DNA of 64,000 nucleotides from Bombyx mori (GCF_030269925.1 NC_085116.1:11532001-11596000); one strand, 5' to 3'. Positions 36,065 to 47,915 are shown, numbered from the stretch's first letter. Notes: a model not told the origin generated them from the letters alone. A program made the numbers and translations.

Positions 36065-36892
36065 AAAACTGACTGACGGGTGTTGCTTTTTACACAACAC
36101 GAAATGTAAACCACATATAATCATTTGACATGACTAATTTGGATATCAAAAACAACAACAGCGCTATACGCTCAGGCTTCACGAAATTTTAAACACGTGT
36201 ATATATATTTTTAGTAAGGATATCTTCTGCAAATAATATTCTGGGTTTGTGTTAAAAACGCTCATCACACAAAATTGAGGAATACTCTGTTGCGAGCCAA
36301 ATATCATATTTACAGCTCATATGGATTGCAACTAACGTATTGTATCATCAAATTAATAATCTTCATGAGACCAGCTAATAAAGGATTTAAAATTTATAAA
36401 CAGAAAATTCGATTATCACATCCAAACAGAAAAGAGAAATAAAATTTAAAGTCCCTAATTCGATAAGAACGTACATCGTCTTTGTTCTAAGAGAATTAAC
36501 TCGATAGCTCTTTTATATATCGTTCTAATAGAATTGTACCAGAAATCCGAGATAATCTCTCACCCGCCTGTACTGTCGAGCTTAGTAATATTCTTTAAAA
36601 ACAAAATGCTATTACAATAAAAACAACTAACTCACTAAACTACTATGGTATCGAACATTCCAGGATTATCCTTTAGAGATATAATTCTATTGTTTATGTC
36701 GCTGAATAAGAGATTATGTTCTATCCTGTACTCAGCGTTCGAGTATCCGAGAATCGTTTCAGATTATGTTGTTATGAAAACGAAATAATGTGACGACATT
36801 TGTTTTTTTTTTGTTTTGTATACGTATCTTTACTTGTTGAGCCCGATGTAAAATAACGTTATTTATTTTCGCGTGGGTAACTTTTACAGTAA

Positions 36893-37040
36893 TACAAGAT
36901 ATTCGACAGATGTCTGAATTGCGCTAAATACACTTTCAAACATAAGCTTACAAATATATTATACAAATTCCGGACATTCAGATAATGGAGCAATTTCACC
37001 CGCTCGATAAAAGATTTTCGCTTTGTCGTCACCCCTCAAA
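36893..37040. repeat. Diverged duplicated block, copy 1
   Basis: ACAAGATATTCGACAGATGTCTGAAT ... AATTTCACCCGCTC resembles 37746-37875 in the same order. Moderately similar by eye. A dispersed or segmental repeat of unknown class. Confidence 0.4.
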
Positions 37041-37239
37041 CTGGTGGCCTGCGACGAAACTACTGTAGCCAATTTATGCTAGATTAGCAGTTATCAACGT
37101 CGACTATACAGCTCCCGAACTCCCGCAGTTAAACACAAGTCATCAACAGCTGTCCCATAGCGTCATAGACCCTAGCATTGTAGCCTCAACTGTCGCCGAC
37201 TAACCACGCTTACTGGTCCTACGACACGTACTTTCACTG

Positions 37240-37545
37240 TTTTATCACACGACCGATAGATCCAATAACCGTACTCGTCGAACTCGGCAAAGAGTTCGAC
37301 GTGCAACCTAACCTAAACCTCAGCCCGCTGAGTTTCTCGCCGGATCTTCTCAGCAGGACGCGACTCCGATCCGGTTGTAGATTCATTCGCGAAGCAGCTA
37401 CTCTTGAGTTGTTAGGTCTCTTTTGGAGGCAGTCGGGTAGATGTGAACAACAAATCCCACCCCTCCTGGCTGAGTCCTTGCTCGCACACCTGCCCTGATA
37501 AAACTGGAAAGGCCTCCGGGCCACCAGTAATTCTCAAACATAAAA
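37240..37545 (+). repeat. Jockey-type LINE 3' region fragment
   Basis: CCAATAACCGTACTCGTCGA ... GTTCGACGTGCAACCTAACC ... CGCTGAGTTTCTCGCCGG ... GGCCTCCGGGCCACCAGTAA. It matches, in the opposite direction, the sequence beyond the RT remnant at 42.4-42.7 kb, so it is a 5'-truncated copy carrying only 3' UTR. Confidence 0.65.
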
Positions 37546-37745
37546 AAACACGACCGGATTTTTTTATATTTAGGGTCACACTTCTCGGGCATGGCAGTTC
37601 TGCATCACATGGAATATTCACGGCACTAACACTAATCTCAATTCACCACAGACTTAGCGCAGTACTGGCATCTCAGCACAGATAACGTTAGCTTAATGGC
37701 ACTACCATCGGTCTCGAAGGGGAGTGGTCTAACGGTTAATTATCA

Positions 37746-37875
37746 CAGAACATAAGATATTTGACAGATGCCTGAATCTCACTGACGACATTTTTCATGA
37801 TAAGTTTGCATAGCTTATCAAGAAATTTCACCCGCTAGGAGGAAAATCTAACCTTTCCCGCTTCCCCCTAAGCAT
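37746..37875. repeat. Diverged duplicated block, copy 2
   Basis: ATAAGATATTTGACAGATGCCTGAAT ... AATTTCACCCGCTAGG. It partners 36893-37040. The two copies bracket the LINE fragment at 37240. Confidence 0.4.
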
Positions 37876-38412
37876 TGCATTAACGACATCGTCGTCTTCA
37901 ACCAGGACTGCGTAATTGAAAATGGTATATGGTAATAAACTATATAACGTACCCAACGCTTTTTCTATACATAAATATTTTTTTTTAAAAAAATACAAAA
38001 AAAAGAACAAAAAAAAGAAAACCAAAAATAAGAAGAAAAACAGAGAAAAAAAAACATATTGATCGTATCTATAAGATCTGGTAACTACTAAACCCAGAAA
38101 TGTAAGGAGTTGAGCTGGCCTTCTAAAGTATAAACACAGAAGTAGAAAGCACTACGCAAACAAAATAATAATCTATTATTCTCAAGCAGTTTCCACACGA
38201 AAACTAAATCTAAACTCAATAAATCCTTTAATCTTCATCCAATTGTTTTATGGTAAACATCTTAATACCAAACAACTTGTAATTATGCAGAAAAGTTTTA
38301 AGCAAGTTCGCGAGTGAAGAAAACTCTGTTATGTTTATGACAAGCCGTTAAGTTGTTCTCGTGTCGGCGGCAAACACGTCGCGCCGATGTAGGCCGAACT
38401 TCCGATTTGAGT

Positions 38413-38495
38413 TTTAGTCAGTTTCGAAGTCATACGTGATATATGAAGTGTATTTGAAGAACATCCAAGAAACAGATGTAGTTAAAAATATGTGA
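38413..38495 (+). promoter_or_regulatory. Candidate core promoter and non-coding first exon
   Basis: TTTTAGTCAGTTTCG contains an insect-type initiator (TCAGT) with the A at 38420. About 70 bases later comes ATATGTGAGTCGG, a good splice donor, so a short first exon is possible. A CpG-rich stretch with a palindromic TGACGTCA (38719-38726) follows about 300 bp downstream. No TATA box. Only motif-level support, and the direction is uncertain. Confidence 0.25.
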
Positions 38496-38718
38496 GTCGG
38501 GTGCTGGTTGAGAATCATTGTACTTTGTATGTTTTGTGTATTTTTATTTAATTTTTAAGCTATTGCATAGATTTTATCGCGGGCCTTGAGCGCGGCGACC
38601 GAATCATGAAATCCCGTAACGAAAAAACCTTACACCCCTCACTCCGCCTACCATGTAGCTCGCTTTCAACACATTCACACGTTGCGCTTGTGTAGTGTTT
38701 GTGAATAAGCGCGTGGCG

Positions 38719-38726
38719 TGACGTCA
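38719..38726. promoter_or_regulatory. CRE-like palindrome TGACGTCA
   Basis: A perfect 8-bp CREB/ATF-type palindrome in a CpG-rich stretch (GCGCGTGGCGTGACGTCACA). The same palindrome in a similar CpG-rich context occurs at 19737-19744. Confidence 0.35.
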
Positions 38727-39916
38727 CACTGCATGCGCATCATGAAATTATTGATTTTTTTTATTGTTTCAAAACCACTTACAATTAAAAGACATTTTGT
38801 TTCAAAGCCGAAGCCGGTTTTAATCAGAAGCAATTTAATTGTTATTTTAAGTCTTAGAGTAATAGTTACAAAATGATAGGCCCGACCATTATCGCAAGAT
38901 ACGTAAGGGTCGCTCCTATTCTACTCAAATAACTGTCCTAACTCCAGCTAAAAAACCTTAACCCTAGTAAAGTCCTGCCTATGTTTATTTCAGAATATCC
39001 ATTCTACCAATACAATTAAAACTCCAGTTTTATGCCTCTAGAACTGTATGGCATGAGATAAATATGCTTCGGTGGACTGTGACTCATCTGTATGTCATTT
39101 GCTGTAATATATACTTGGTTTATAAACTAAAAAGATAATCACAAAAAATACATTTCTAGGGATTTCGTTAATTAATAATTCAGGATATATGCTCTCTCCA
39201 AGTAATACCCAAACCAATGCTGCTACCTGATCTATTCAATTAGTACAGGGTGACGATTCAATATAACTTAGAGATTAGTTTATCATCAATTAAGAGTATT
39301 TAGATTGTAATTTTACAAATTGAATCATATTATGAGATTTAAATTTAATATTTCCAATATTCGCTACAAGAAACCGGAGACATGAAATTTAATTAAAAAC
39401 ACAAACAATATTAAACATTAAGATTGCGTTTACGAAAGGACCATTCAAGATTATTACACAAAGGAAGCATCCACTCAAATCTGAGCAGATATTTTAATTT
39501 CAGTAGGTGTTTTTGATTTACGAGGTCCATATGAAAGAGCTGTGCGTATAACCACTTCAACTTGGACTATAAAAGACCTATTGTTTATTACATTTTCTAT
39601 GATGGAAGGAAAGAGGGAGAGATCAGTAATATCTGGTGCCATAACTGCCACCGGAGTTCTGTTCAGTAAGTTATATTAGTTTGGCTATTCATTATAGAAC
39701 AGAGTGCGTTATCTAAGTTAAGATTTATACAGAGGGAATCATCGGTGTTATTGCGCGAAATAGGCTTCCGTTAGTTTTGGTCATGATGTCACAAGTTTGT
39801 TCTTGTACCTGAACCAAGTTTATTCCGCACCTTAACAGAGTGAAATTAAAACTTGTTTCACAGATTATTATTTACTGTACACTGTTTAACATTTTATGAA
39901 GCTAATCTTGTTTGAA

Positions 39917-40020
39917 GTTGTCGTGGCCTAAAGGATAAGACGGCCGGCGTACTTATAAAAGTAATAGTCAACTATGCCGCTGTTCAAACCCCGCAGACAG
40001 ATGGCAATTTTTCTTATAAA
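39917..40020 (+). repeat. SINE tRNA-like head (Bm1 relative)
   Basis: GTTGTCGTGGCCTAAAGGAT AAGACGG followed by TTCAAACCCCG (degenerate B box) and CAATTTTTCTTATAAAATACG, as in the Bm1 head. The body does not continue as Bm1. Confidence 0.6.
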
Positions 40021-40127
40021 ATACGCATTTAACGTTTAATGTTAATCAAACCCAAAAATAAACATTTGTCAGAATCACTGGCAGCGTGGGATAAAAGGCA
40101 CTGACTTGAAGCGTGGGATAAAAGTTT

Positions 40128-40292
40128 TATTATACAAATAGCTGACTCAGCAGACTTCGTAGTGCCTCAGTTGATAAATAAAATACCTAAACTTTTGTAT
40201 AAATAAACTTAAAACAAAAAAAAGGAAAATCAAAATTAGCCATATCGGTCCGGCCGTTCTCGAGCTTTAGCAAGATTAACGAACAGCAATCC
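40128..40292. repeat. RTE-like dispersed repeat, reverse of the 4.1-kb copy
   Basis: GCAGACTTCGTAGTGCCTCA ... CGGTCCGGCCGTTCTCGAGC ... ACGAACAGCAAT is the reverse complement of the blocks at 4106-4335. Confidence 0.55.
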
Positions 40293-40297
40293 ACATA

Positions 40298-40321
40298 TAT
40301 ATATATATATATATATATATT
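40298..40321. repeat. (AT)n microsatellite
   Basis: About 24 bp of alternating AT, directly between the dispersed repeat and the mariner left end. Confidence 0.9.
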
Positions 40322-40327
40322 AACACT

Positions 40328-41621
40328 TACTAGGCTGCACTAAAAGTATCGAGAATGGAATATTTCTACTGTTACTGTCATATTAAAATCTTTTTAATTT
40401 AAAACTCCTTGGTTTTAAAAATCGAATACCATTTATTTATTTAAAAAAAGAATCTCGGTCTTGTCACGAGGTTTTGTCAAACTTGTTTAGTCGTTGAAAA
40501 AAAGGAATTGACTCGAGCAAATTCAAGAGCGATGATTTATTATGACTTTCGAAGTGGTTTAACACAAAAACAGTGTGTTGACCGGATGATTTCTGCATTT
40601 GGTGATGAAGCCCCATCCAAAACCACAATTTATCGCTGGTTTGCTGAGTTTCAACGTGGACGTGTCAAGCTCAGTGATGATACCCGTCAAAGTCGTCCAA
40701 AAACTGCAGTCACCGAAGAAAACGTTGATGCTGTGCGTAAGCTGATTAAGGAAGATCGACATGTGACATACCGCGAAATTCAGGCAACTTTAGACATTGG
40801 CATGAGTCAAATACAATTAATCTTGCATGAACAATTAGGTGTAAAAAAGTTGTTTTCCCGATGGATACCGCATTCGCTCTGTGAAGAGCAAAAAGCGGCT
40901 CCCGTTACTTGGTGCGTCAGAACTCTCGAAAGATTCCACGCAGGATCCTCAAATGCTGTATACAACATTGTATCAGGTGACGAATCCTGGATATACGCGT
41001 ACGAACCCGAAACAAAAAACCAGTCACGAGTTTGGGTGTTCGAAAATGAGTTAAAGCCAACAAAAATTGTTCGTTCACGGAGTGTTGCAAAAAAAATGGT
41101 GACCACGTTTGTCTCCAAAACCGGCCATGTTACGACTATTCCTCTTGAGGGACAAAGAACGGTTAATGCAGAATGGTATACTAGCGTTTGTTTGCCACAG
41201 GTCGTTTCTGAACTCCGTAAAGAGAACTGCAACCGCCGCATCATCCTCCATCACGACAATGCTAGTTCTCACACCGCGCACAGAACAAAAGAGTTTTTAG
41301 AGCAAGAAAACATAGAATTATTAGACCATCCGCCGTACAGCCCCGACTTAAGCCCTAATGATTTCTATACTTTCCCTAAAATAAAGAATAAATTGCGTGG
41401 ACAGAGATTTTCATCACCTGAAGAAGCTGTGGACGCCTGCAAAACGGCCATTTTGGAGAACCCAACTTCCGAATGGAATGGTTGCTTCAATGATTGGTTC
41501 CATCGTATGGAAAAATGTGTCAAATTTCGCGGAGAATACTTCGAAAAGCAATAAATACATTTTTAAATAGTAATGTTGTGTCACTTCGTTAATCCCCGAA
41601 ATTTTCAGTGCCGCCCTCGTA
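40328..41621 (+). mobile_element. mariner transposon
   Basis: About 1.29 kb with imperfect terminal inverted repeats: TACTAGGCTGCACTAAAAG at the left, and TACGAGGGCGGCACTGAAAA reading inward from the right. The length, the position of the single transposase frame and the TA at each end fit mariner. The left and right termini differ at several positions, so the element is ageing. It abuts a decayed Bm1 fragment on the right. Confidence 0.88.
40508..41554 (+). CDS. Mariner transposase (DD34D), start codon altered
   Basis: A 348-codon frame with no stop or frameshift. Counting from TTG 40508 as residue 1, an N-terminal helix-turn-helix region (residues 1-110) precedes the catalytic domain: D158 in SGDESWIY, D250 in HHDNASSHT and D285 in YSPDLSPNDF. 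The last two are 34 residues apart, the DD34D spacing of mariner. The linker motif appears as RWIPHSL. At the position where relatives begin with Met (M-x-RAN-x-RA), the codon is TTG. The first in-frame ATG is codon 9 (40532). The catalytic core therefore looks intact, but proper initiation is doubtful. The subfamily is not certain. Confidence 0.9.
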   Translation: MTRANSRAMIYYDFRSGLTQKQCVDRMISAFGDEAPSKTTIYRWFAEFQRGRVKLSDDTRQSRPKTAVTEENVDAVRKLIKEDRHVTYREIQATLDIGMSQIQLILHEQLGVKKLFSRWIPHSLCEEQKAAPVTWCVRTLERFHAGSSNAVYNIVSGDESWIYAYEPETKNQSRVWVFENELKPTKIVRSRSVAKKMVTTFVSKTGHVTTIPLEGQRTVNAEWYTSVCLPQVVSELRKENCNRRIILHHDNASSHTAHRTKEFLEQENIELLDHPPYSPDLSPNDFYTFPKIKNKLRGQRFSSPEEAVDACKTAILENPTSEWNGCFNDWFHRMEKCVKFRGEYFEKQ

Positions 41622-41628
41622 TACTTCA

Positions 41629-41706
41629 TATCGCAAGGTGAGAAGAGATCTGTGGGCTCCGATAACTACTTAACATCAAACGGAGCATCAGCTCCTTCAA
41701 TGATGT
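41629..41706 (+). repeat. Decayed Bm1 fragment
   Basis: ATATCGCAAGGTGAGAAG ... GTGGGCTCCGATAACTAC TTAACATCAAACGG resembles the Bm1 3' part, just beyond the mariner right end. Confidence 0.5.
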
Positions 41707-42416
41707 ATTAATTTTTGTGAATTTTTGACAAACTTCACAGTAAATAAATCAAACGAATCTTCGAGGAGATTTTTTTTCAACAGCCAAACAAGTACTGTGG
41801 CAATAATATCTGCTATAAATATAATACATTATTAAAATCCTTACTAAGTTAGGACTAAGTTCGACGCTAAGCCCTACGGAGGCTGCATTCTGCTGGATTA
41901 AGCAACTCCCGTGCAAACTTAAAATTCTGACATCAGTTTCGGGAATTAAAGGATACTCCCCACAAATTTATAATGCTTGAACTTAATCTTGTTTGGTTTA
42001 TTCGTGATTCTATTAACGGTTAAATCGAATAAGCTATTCTCTTTCGCCGCTTTGAGGCCGTCCCGTGAGATGCCGCTAATTGACTAATCATTGTGGAATT
42101 ACTAACTGCATTTAATTATGCATTGGGCTTTGTTTGTGTACAAAAATCAAGAATTTGCTAATTTTATATTAAAATTGCTTTCAGTGTTGTTTAAAATTCA
42201 ATTTTTTTTAATGAAATTTAATGACGCCTAATAATCGAGTCCGGAGTCAATCTTAAAGCGTTTATCGTTGTAAGCCGTTTTCATATTTCCAGTAAAACGG
42301 AAACATTTACGAAACGCCAGCTTCTTGTAAAACGTATTTCGAGCATAGATACATAGATGTGGCTATATACCAGCATCGTGCTTATTTCTTTATTATTTAT
42401 TTCTTTGAATGAGTGA

Positions 42417-42682
42417 TTACTGGTGGCCCAGAGGCTTTTCCAGTTTCACCAGGACAGGTGGGCGCGCAAATACTCAGCCAGGAGGAGTAGATTCTCTAAA
42501 GAAGACCTAACAGTCCAAGAGCAACTGCTTCGGGAATGAATCTACTACCGGATCAGAATCGCGACCCGCTGAGAAGACCCGGCGCGAAATTCAGTGGGCT
42601 GGGTAAGGTTGCACGTCGAACTCTTTGCCGAGTTCGACGAGTTCGGTTACCGGGGTCCTTAAGTCTGCTGCTAGCGTTAGAT
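42417..42682 (-). repeat. 3' UTR of the broken jockey-type LINE
   Basis: It follows the RT remnant on the minus strand and contains the same GACTCAGCGGGTCGCG-like and GGTAGTAGATTC blocks seen at 17.6 and 37.3 kb, ending at GGGCCACCAGTAATC. Confidence 0.6.
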
Positions 42683-43148
42683 CTAAAGGGGGTAATAGAT
42701 AAATATAAGGGTTATTGGATCAGATGGATCCTTAAGGACGTGTCTAGGGCGTCTACGGTGACTGGCTCCTGCATGATTAGGATTTGGGGAGTAGTCAGCG
42801 GCGGCAACGATAAGGCGATTATCATGACGTATAGCCTTATCGAAGTACCATTCCGATGCTTACTTCATGTATTTCCGGATGGATTCGAGGCCCAGCTCAT
42901 CGTGTAGGTCAACATTCCTCACGAACCACGGAGCTCCAACGGCTAACCTGCAAAAGCGGGATTGTAGGGATTGGAGGGTGTCTATGTGCGTGCGGGCCGC
43001 CTGAGCGGACACCACACTCACGTAAGTCATGACGGGCCTTATGCAAGTTTTGTAAAAATGTCACCTTGTTCCAGAGGGACATTTTACTCCGCTTACAAAT
43101 CACGGGGTAAAGTCTGCCGAGAATAGAGGCGGCACGGTCACGAACTGA
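42683..43148 (-). pseudogene. Jockey-type LINE reverse transcriptase C-terminal remnant
   Basis: On the minus strand, translation gives the typical jockey RT tail in two frames: SKMSLWNKVT, then after a frameshift near 43050 TCIRPVMTY ... SRFCRLAVGAPWFVRN and DLHDELGLESI, then an in-frame TAA at 42860-42862, and finally HRRRPRH ... with a TAG at 42683-42685. One frameshift plus one premature stop, with the rest of the RT absent, make it a dead fragment. Only the thumb/C-terminal part is present. Confidence 0.8.
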
Positions 43149-43150
43149 TT

Positions 43151-43245
43151 TTATTTCTACCGCGAAGCATTCATGCGTTCTGATTTGAAAAGTGAGCTCC
43201 AATAGCCACTTGAGATCTCGTGAGCTTATTAACGCAACAAAAAAT
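43151..43245 (+). repeat. Decayed Bm1 fragment
   Basis: TTTCTACCGCGAAGCATTCATGCG ... TCTGATTTGAAAAGTGAG ... CTCCAATAGCCACTTGAG follows Bm1 order with deletions. It directly adjoins the jockey remnant. Confidence 0.5.
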
Positions 43246-44769
43246 CTATAAATTCAAATATATTTTAATCGCACTACACGCAATGTAACTCGTTTAATAA
43301 TTTGACGGCTCTAAGACCCCGTTGTGACGCGTGGCATGTACACTACCGTGCATTTGAAATTCACGAAATGTTCGGCTTAGTACAGAAAATTATTAGTACA
43401 GCTATTGTTGTTTCGGCTTTAAATACGGATCCCGAACATCCTGTATAAGATTGTGTAATAAATAAGACCGCATGGTACCTTTACATCATAGCGGCTGCTT
43501 TCATGACACGCGGCTTTGCGATATGACGAAGTACCTGAGCACACACTTTATCGCCTTCCCTTCCAGCCCAAATATAAGATGCCTACAACGACCGGTAATA
43601 TTTCAACGATTTACTTACTAGGTCACTCCACTAAATTTCTTATCCCTCCTACTTGATAGTCAACCAACTAACGAAAACCTGTTTCTATTCGATATCGGTA
43701 AAGCACCTGTGCCTACATCATTTATAATGGTCACTCACCTTTTTATGTGGAAGTATGCGAATATATGTATTATGTATAAAAACGCAAAAGTATTAGTCGG
43801 TTCAGTCGTAAACCTGAGTGGAATTTTATTACAAGGTAAAAAATACGAGAATTCATTTTAATTCCTGTGAACACTTAAAAGCTTAAGGCTGTTGAAAAAT
43901 CTTTTTCTTCGTACTTAAAGCGTTTGAATTCAATCAAACCGGATAATTGTTAAATTGGGCACTCTTACGAAATTTTAATTCGGATAGGTACTTAGAAACG
44001 TAGAATAGAAAATTGAGGTCCGGTATAGAACGAAAAGCCGGAGAGGTCATTTGAAATTGTAATTTGTAACGTTCTCGCTGAGGTGGATCCATTTTAATAT
44101 TTTACACAATATACAGGTTTAAATCTTCCATTCCGTTTCGCTGGCTAAAGATAAAACGTATGCTATTTTAGCTGAGTTCGGCTTCCATTTTTCATGTGTA
44201 TTATTACACTTTCAGGAATAGATTACCGTTTTATTCAATTAATTCGTGTCGCTTAGCCGGAACTCGGAGCAGAATATCAATAACCGAAACTAACAATAGA
44301 TGTTAAACTGTAAAATATTTTTGTGTTTGTTATTGATAAAAAAAATATTGTTTCCAAATTAAAAATATCCACGGATCTGCAGAATAACTTTTGTTCTCTA
44401 GTTAAGAAGTAGTTCGTATATATTACTAACAAGAGCTTCTTTTTTTTTTGACAAAGAAATTGAGCAAATTTTATTTTATTCTCAAAAATTTGCCGAACAA
44501 TAGGTACCTTGGGGTACCTTACTTCTAGATTTTTTTGATCGCATGTCAATCTATATCGTGACAGACCATCTCTGTTTTTAGGCTCGCCTTTCGATTTATA
44601 AACATGACGACACTACGATCCATTGTCCTTTCTATTATTGGTATCACATCCTTATTCAACTTTTACAATACCACTAAAGGTAGGCCTTTCTTCTCAAAAT
44701 GAGGGAAACCTACTTCAACGACCATTCAATACGAGGCTGTGATACTTGAGTTGCACTTTGACCCGGGAT

Positions 44770-44870
44770 GCGGATGCCTCGGTAGACAAGATGGACCTCA
44801 GTAGGCGGCGTTCATTGAGGCCTGTGAAATAAAAGCCTGGGATTTCTCAAACACCACCTTAAATCACTTT
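44770..44870 (-). pseudogene. Relict of R1-type RT
   Basis: Minus-strand AAGGTGGTGTTTGAGAAATC CCAGGCTTTTATTTCACAGG aligns with the stretch encoding LEVALDKTQALLFHGP in the 9-11 kb element (E/K..F.KSQAF against ALDKTQAL). A very short, decayed piece. Confidence 0.4.
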
Positions 44871-44931
44871 CAGAATTACTTCACTTTCAGAATTACGTAT
44901 CACAATTACATAACCTTTACTTTTATATCCT

Positions 44932-45377
44932 ACTAGCGGCCCACTCCGGCTCCGCTCGGGTCTTTAACAAAATTTTCAACGATATTTAACATTGTTTTAT
45001 TTTTTTAAATAAAAGAACACTTATTGCGCCATAAGTATAATCGTTAGACATATGCTGTCGCGACACTTTTTGTAAGTAATAATGTGTTCTACAAAGTCTA
45101 AGTACGTTATTTTATTCTATCATCAATAGTTTTCGCAGGGCACGCGATGTAAAAAATATTTTAGGTAATTTTTTTACACCTTGGGTTACATTATTGGAGT
45201 TTTAGTAAGGATACCTAATTTTTTTTCAAAAAAGATTATAGCCTATGTCATTCGGGAATAGTGTAGCTTTCAAACAGTGAAAGAATTTTTCAAATCGGTT
45301 CAATAGTTTCGGAACCTATTCAATACAAACAAACAAACAAATCTTTCCTCTTTATAATATTATAGTATTAGTATAGA
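44932..45377 (+). repeat. RTE-like repeat (ACTAGCGGCCC...TTAGTATAGA)
   Basis: Begins ACTAGCGGCCCACTCCGGC, contains AAATCGGTTCAATAGTTTCGG and the ACAAACAAACAAAC run, and ends TATAGTATTAGTATAGAC. The same start and end plan recurs at 47964, 48199, 52717 and 54713. Confidence 0.7.
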
Positions 45378-47780
45378 CATCAACATTTATTCAAATTCCA
45401 TTATATTCTGTTCTACGCGAGATAATATAATTTCAAATATCTACACCAATTCATATCACCAAATATCCAATCCCAAACACGCATAGCCATTCCGCCTATC
45501 CATTTCAATTACAAATACATCGCTACTTAATCAAATCAATTTCAGTTCTATCAAGTTTTACCCGATTTAATTTTCGCAGTCCTTCCTGCAGTTGAAATGT
45601 TCAATACACCGTGTAAGCTTACCTATCTATGCTAAGCATATTGCGAGACCTTATTCTGTATGTATAATATAAAAATATGGCTTGTACGTTGAGTTTCTAC
45701 GCTGAATTCAAAATGCAGATGAGACTGACGTTTGTGTACATCTCTGGCCACATTATATTGCAGTTATTCTCAACAATATTTCGCTATGTAAGGAAACGCC
45801 AAAAAAATCTTGAAAATTAGGCAATCTGGCTATAATTACGAAAAACAGACAGATATACACTTTCCCATAATTGGTCTTCAATACACAATAATAATATATG
45901 TACACATACTCTAATACAATACACCTTATAATAGACCTCATTTTTCAATTATCTCTTTTACTGTTTGTTTCTTCTTCTTTGATGAAAATGTGTACTGACA
46001 GAAGAGCGTGTTGAGTCTGCACTGCTACTATTACCCTGCCATTTGGGTCGTGTGATATTCACGTGTTTCATATAGGAAACCCATTCAGCCAATGCCACGA
46101 GACTACAACCTGAATTTTTAGATTGGGCGACAGTTTCCACATGACTACTCAGCCTCATTATCGAAGTTTTAAATACAATTAAAAATATAAACAACCGCTA
46201 CCTAGGCCAATTCTTGTGTAAATATTGAATAATGAGCTTTGTAATTTTAAAATAAAATAAAAAAACATAATTAAATAGCAAACTGAACTAACAATTAATT
46301 TTATTTTTTTATCATCATCAGCAGAGAACTTATAAAAGTATTGTATTCATGCGTACATAAAATTTCAAGTTAATCGGACGTCTTAAAAAGTCAGTGAAAA
46401 TTACGTTCAAAGATTCCGTTACATAGACGAATTAAAAGTTACGAAAAAATATTGAGATTTAATATTTGCAGGCAAATCCACGACCCTTCGATAGTATAAA
46501 ACAAGACTGCATTAAATTCGTTCATTCAATATCGAAATATGCGGACTCTGCTTCCGATGTGCACACCTTGCCCCTACTTCAACGATTTAAACTATCTCTG
46601 TTCAGAAAATCGGAAGTTTTCATGTTAATAATATACTGGAAGCGTATTTAATTTTCTTCCGAGTTCCTAATTGTAGTTTAAGTTTTGAATTTAAACTCGT
46701 TTGGAAATTTCTAGAACACTTCTATTTTGAATTTCGTAATTGCTTGATCTGATATTGGGTTTGAATTTAATGGACAATCTCGTAGTTCCTTTTTCATAAG
46801 ATTCTTCAAAACACAATTATAGCATACCTTATTTTGATTGATACCTAATATCGAAACTTGTCATGATCGCACAACTACAAACAAACACACGGACGCTTAA
46901 CACTACTATTGGAACTGTAAAACGGTATTTTCTTCAAAAATAATATAGTCAACTATCGATGTTTTTAAGTATGGCGTCGCGACAATTCTCTGGAACTATT
47001 AATAAGTTCAATAAGCAATCAGCATCAGGTTGCGTTCCAACGCGTAATGAATAGACCCCGGCTTAATTCTACGTTACCGGCTACGAGTGCGAAAAGGCGA
47101 AGTTATACCGCTACCCACTTCAAAACTACCCTACCCCTCGCCCATACGTAATAATACTATTACTTTAAATGTGTGTAGAACGTTTTGCATTAGCACTAGC
47201 TGTGACGTGCGGCTTCGAATGTTCTGCATTCGTCTCAATAAATGCGAATACCGAAATCGTAAGCCCGATCATATGTTTAGTACAGATGGAAATGAAAATT
47301 TTAATTGCAGCTATTTTTATCTGCATTACGTTTTAGTTTTATCTTTTTCTCACAGGTAGTCTACGCAATTTAGTCTGCAAGCTGTAATTATTTTCGGCTT
47401 AACATTTTTACCGCTTCATTATCAACCTTGGAAATCGTAGACGTATCGTTGGCAAAAGAGAAGAATTGCGAGGGTACCACTCTTACTGCAGGAAGATATA
47501 GAAGTAGTCCCGATGTGCGTGAAACACATGCCCAATGGCAATTGAAAACAACGCTTCAATTAGCTACACAAAATATTTTGAGAAATATAGCGGAAAAAAA
47601 TAAATATTTAACAAAAACCATAACATTTATATCTAAATATTTTCTCCTCTTTCTCCGTATCTCGTGTTCCTCAGATCTGAGGATCATGACCTTTACAAGG
47701 AGCACTTTTGTTAGGACTATGTTCCTCTCTATTCAAAATATGATATTTTCTATTTCTTCTTCTCTCCATTTTTTCTATAA

Positions 47781-47915
47781 TGATAAAAAAAGATGTGTGG
47801 TGTCGTGAGACACCGGATAGGAACGAAGTCTCTTATTACAAAAATAGTAATTTTAAGTTCTATTTGAGGTATAATGAAAATAACAATTCGGGTATACCTT
47901 TTTACTATGATTTTT
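47781..47915 (+). repeat. Unclassified dispersed repeat (GTGGTGTCGTG-GACACCGGATAGG)
   Basis: AAAAAAGATGTGTGGTGTCG, GACACCGGATAGGAACGAAG and TTTTAAGTTCTATTTGAGGT match a reverse copy at 63640-63778. A short palindrome (GTGTCGTGAGACAC) sits near the A-rich end. Confidence 0.6.

Larger units (their letters stand above)
43246..47780. other. Intergenic, no gene seen
   Basis: Only the R1 relict (44.8 kb) and one RTE-like repeat (44.93-45.38 kb). The short frame at 46475-46650 has an acceptor (ATATTTGCAG) but no donor. Confidence 0.4.

Noticed and set aside
42536..42907. 123-codon + strand frame.
   Set aside because: It runs antisense through the jockey-type RT remnant and its 3' UTR.
46475..46650. 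Open frame after ATATTTGCAG.
   Set aside because: Good acceptor but no GT donor before the frame ends, and no homology that I can see.
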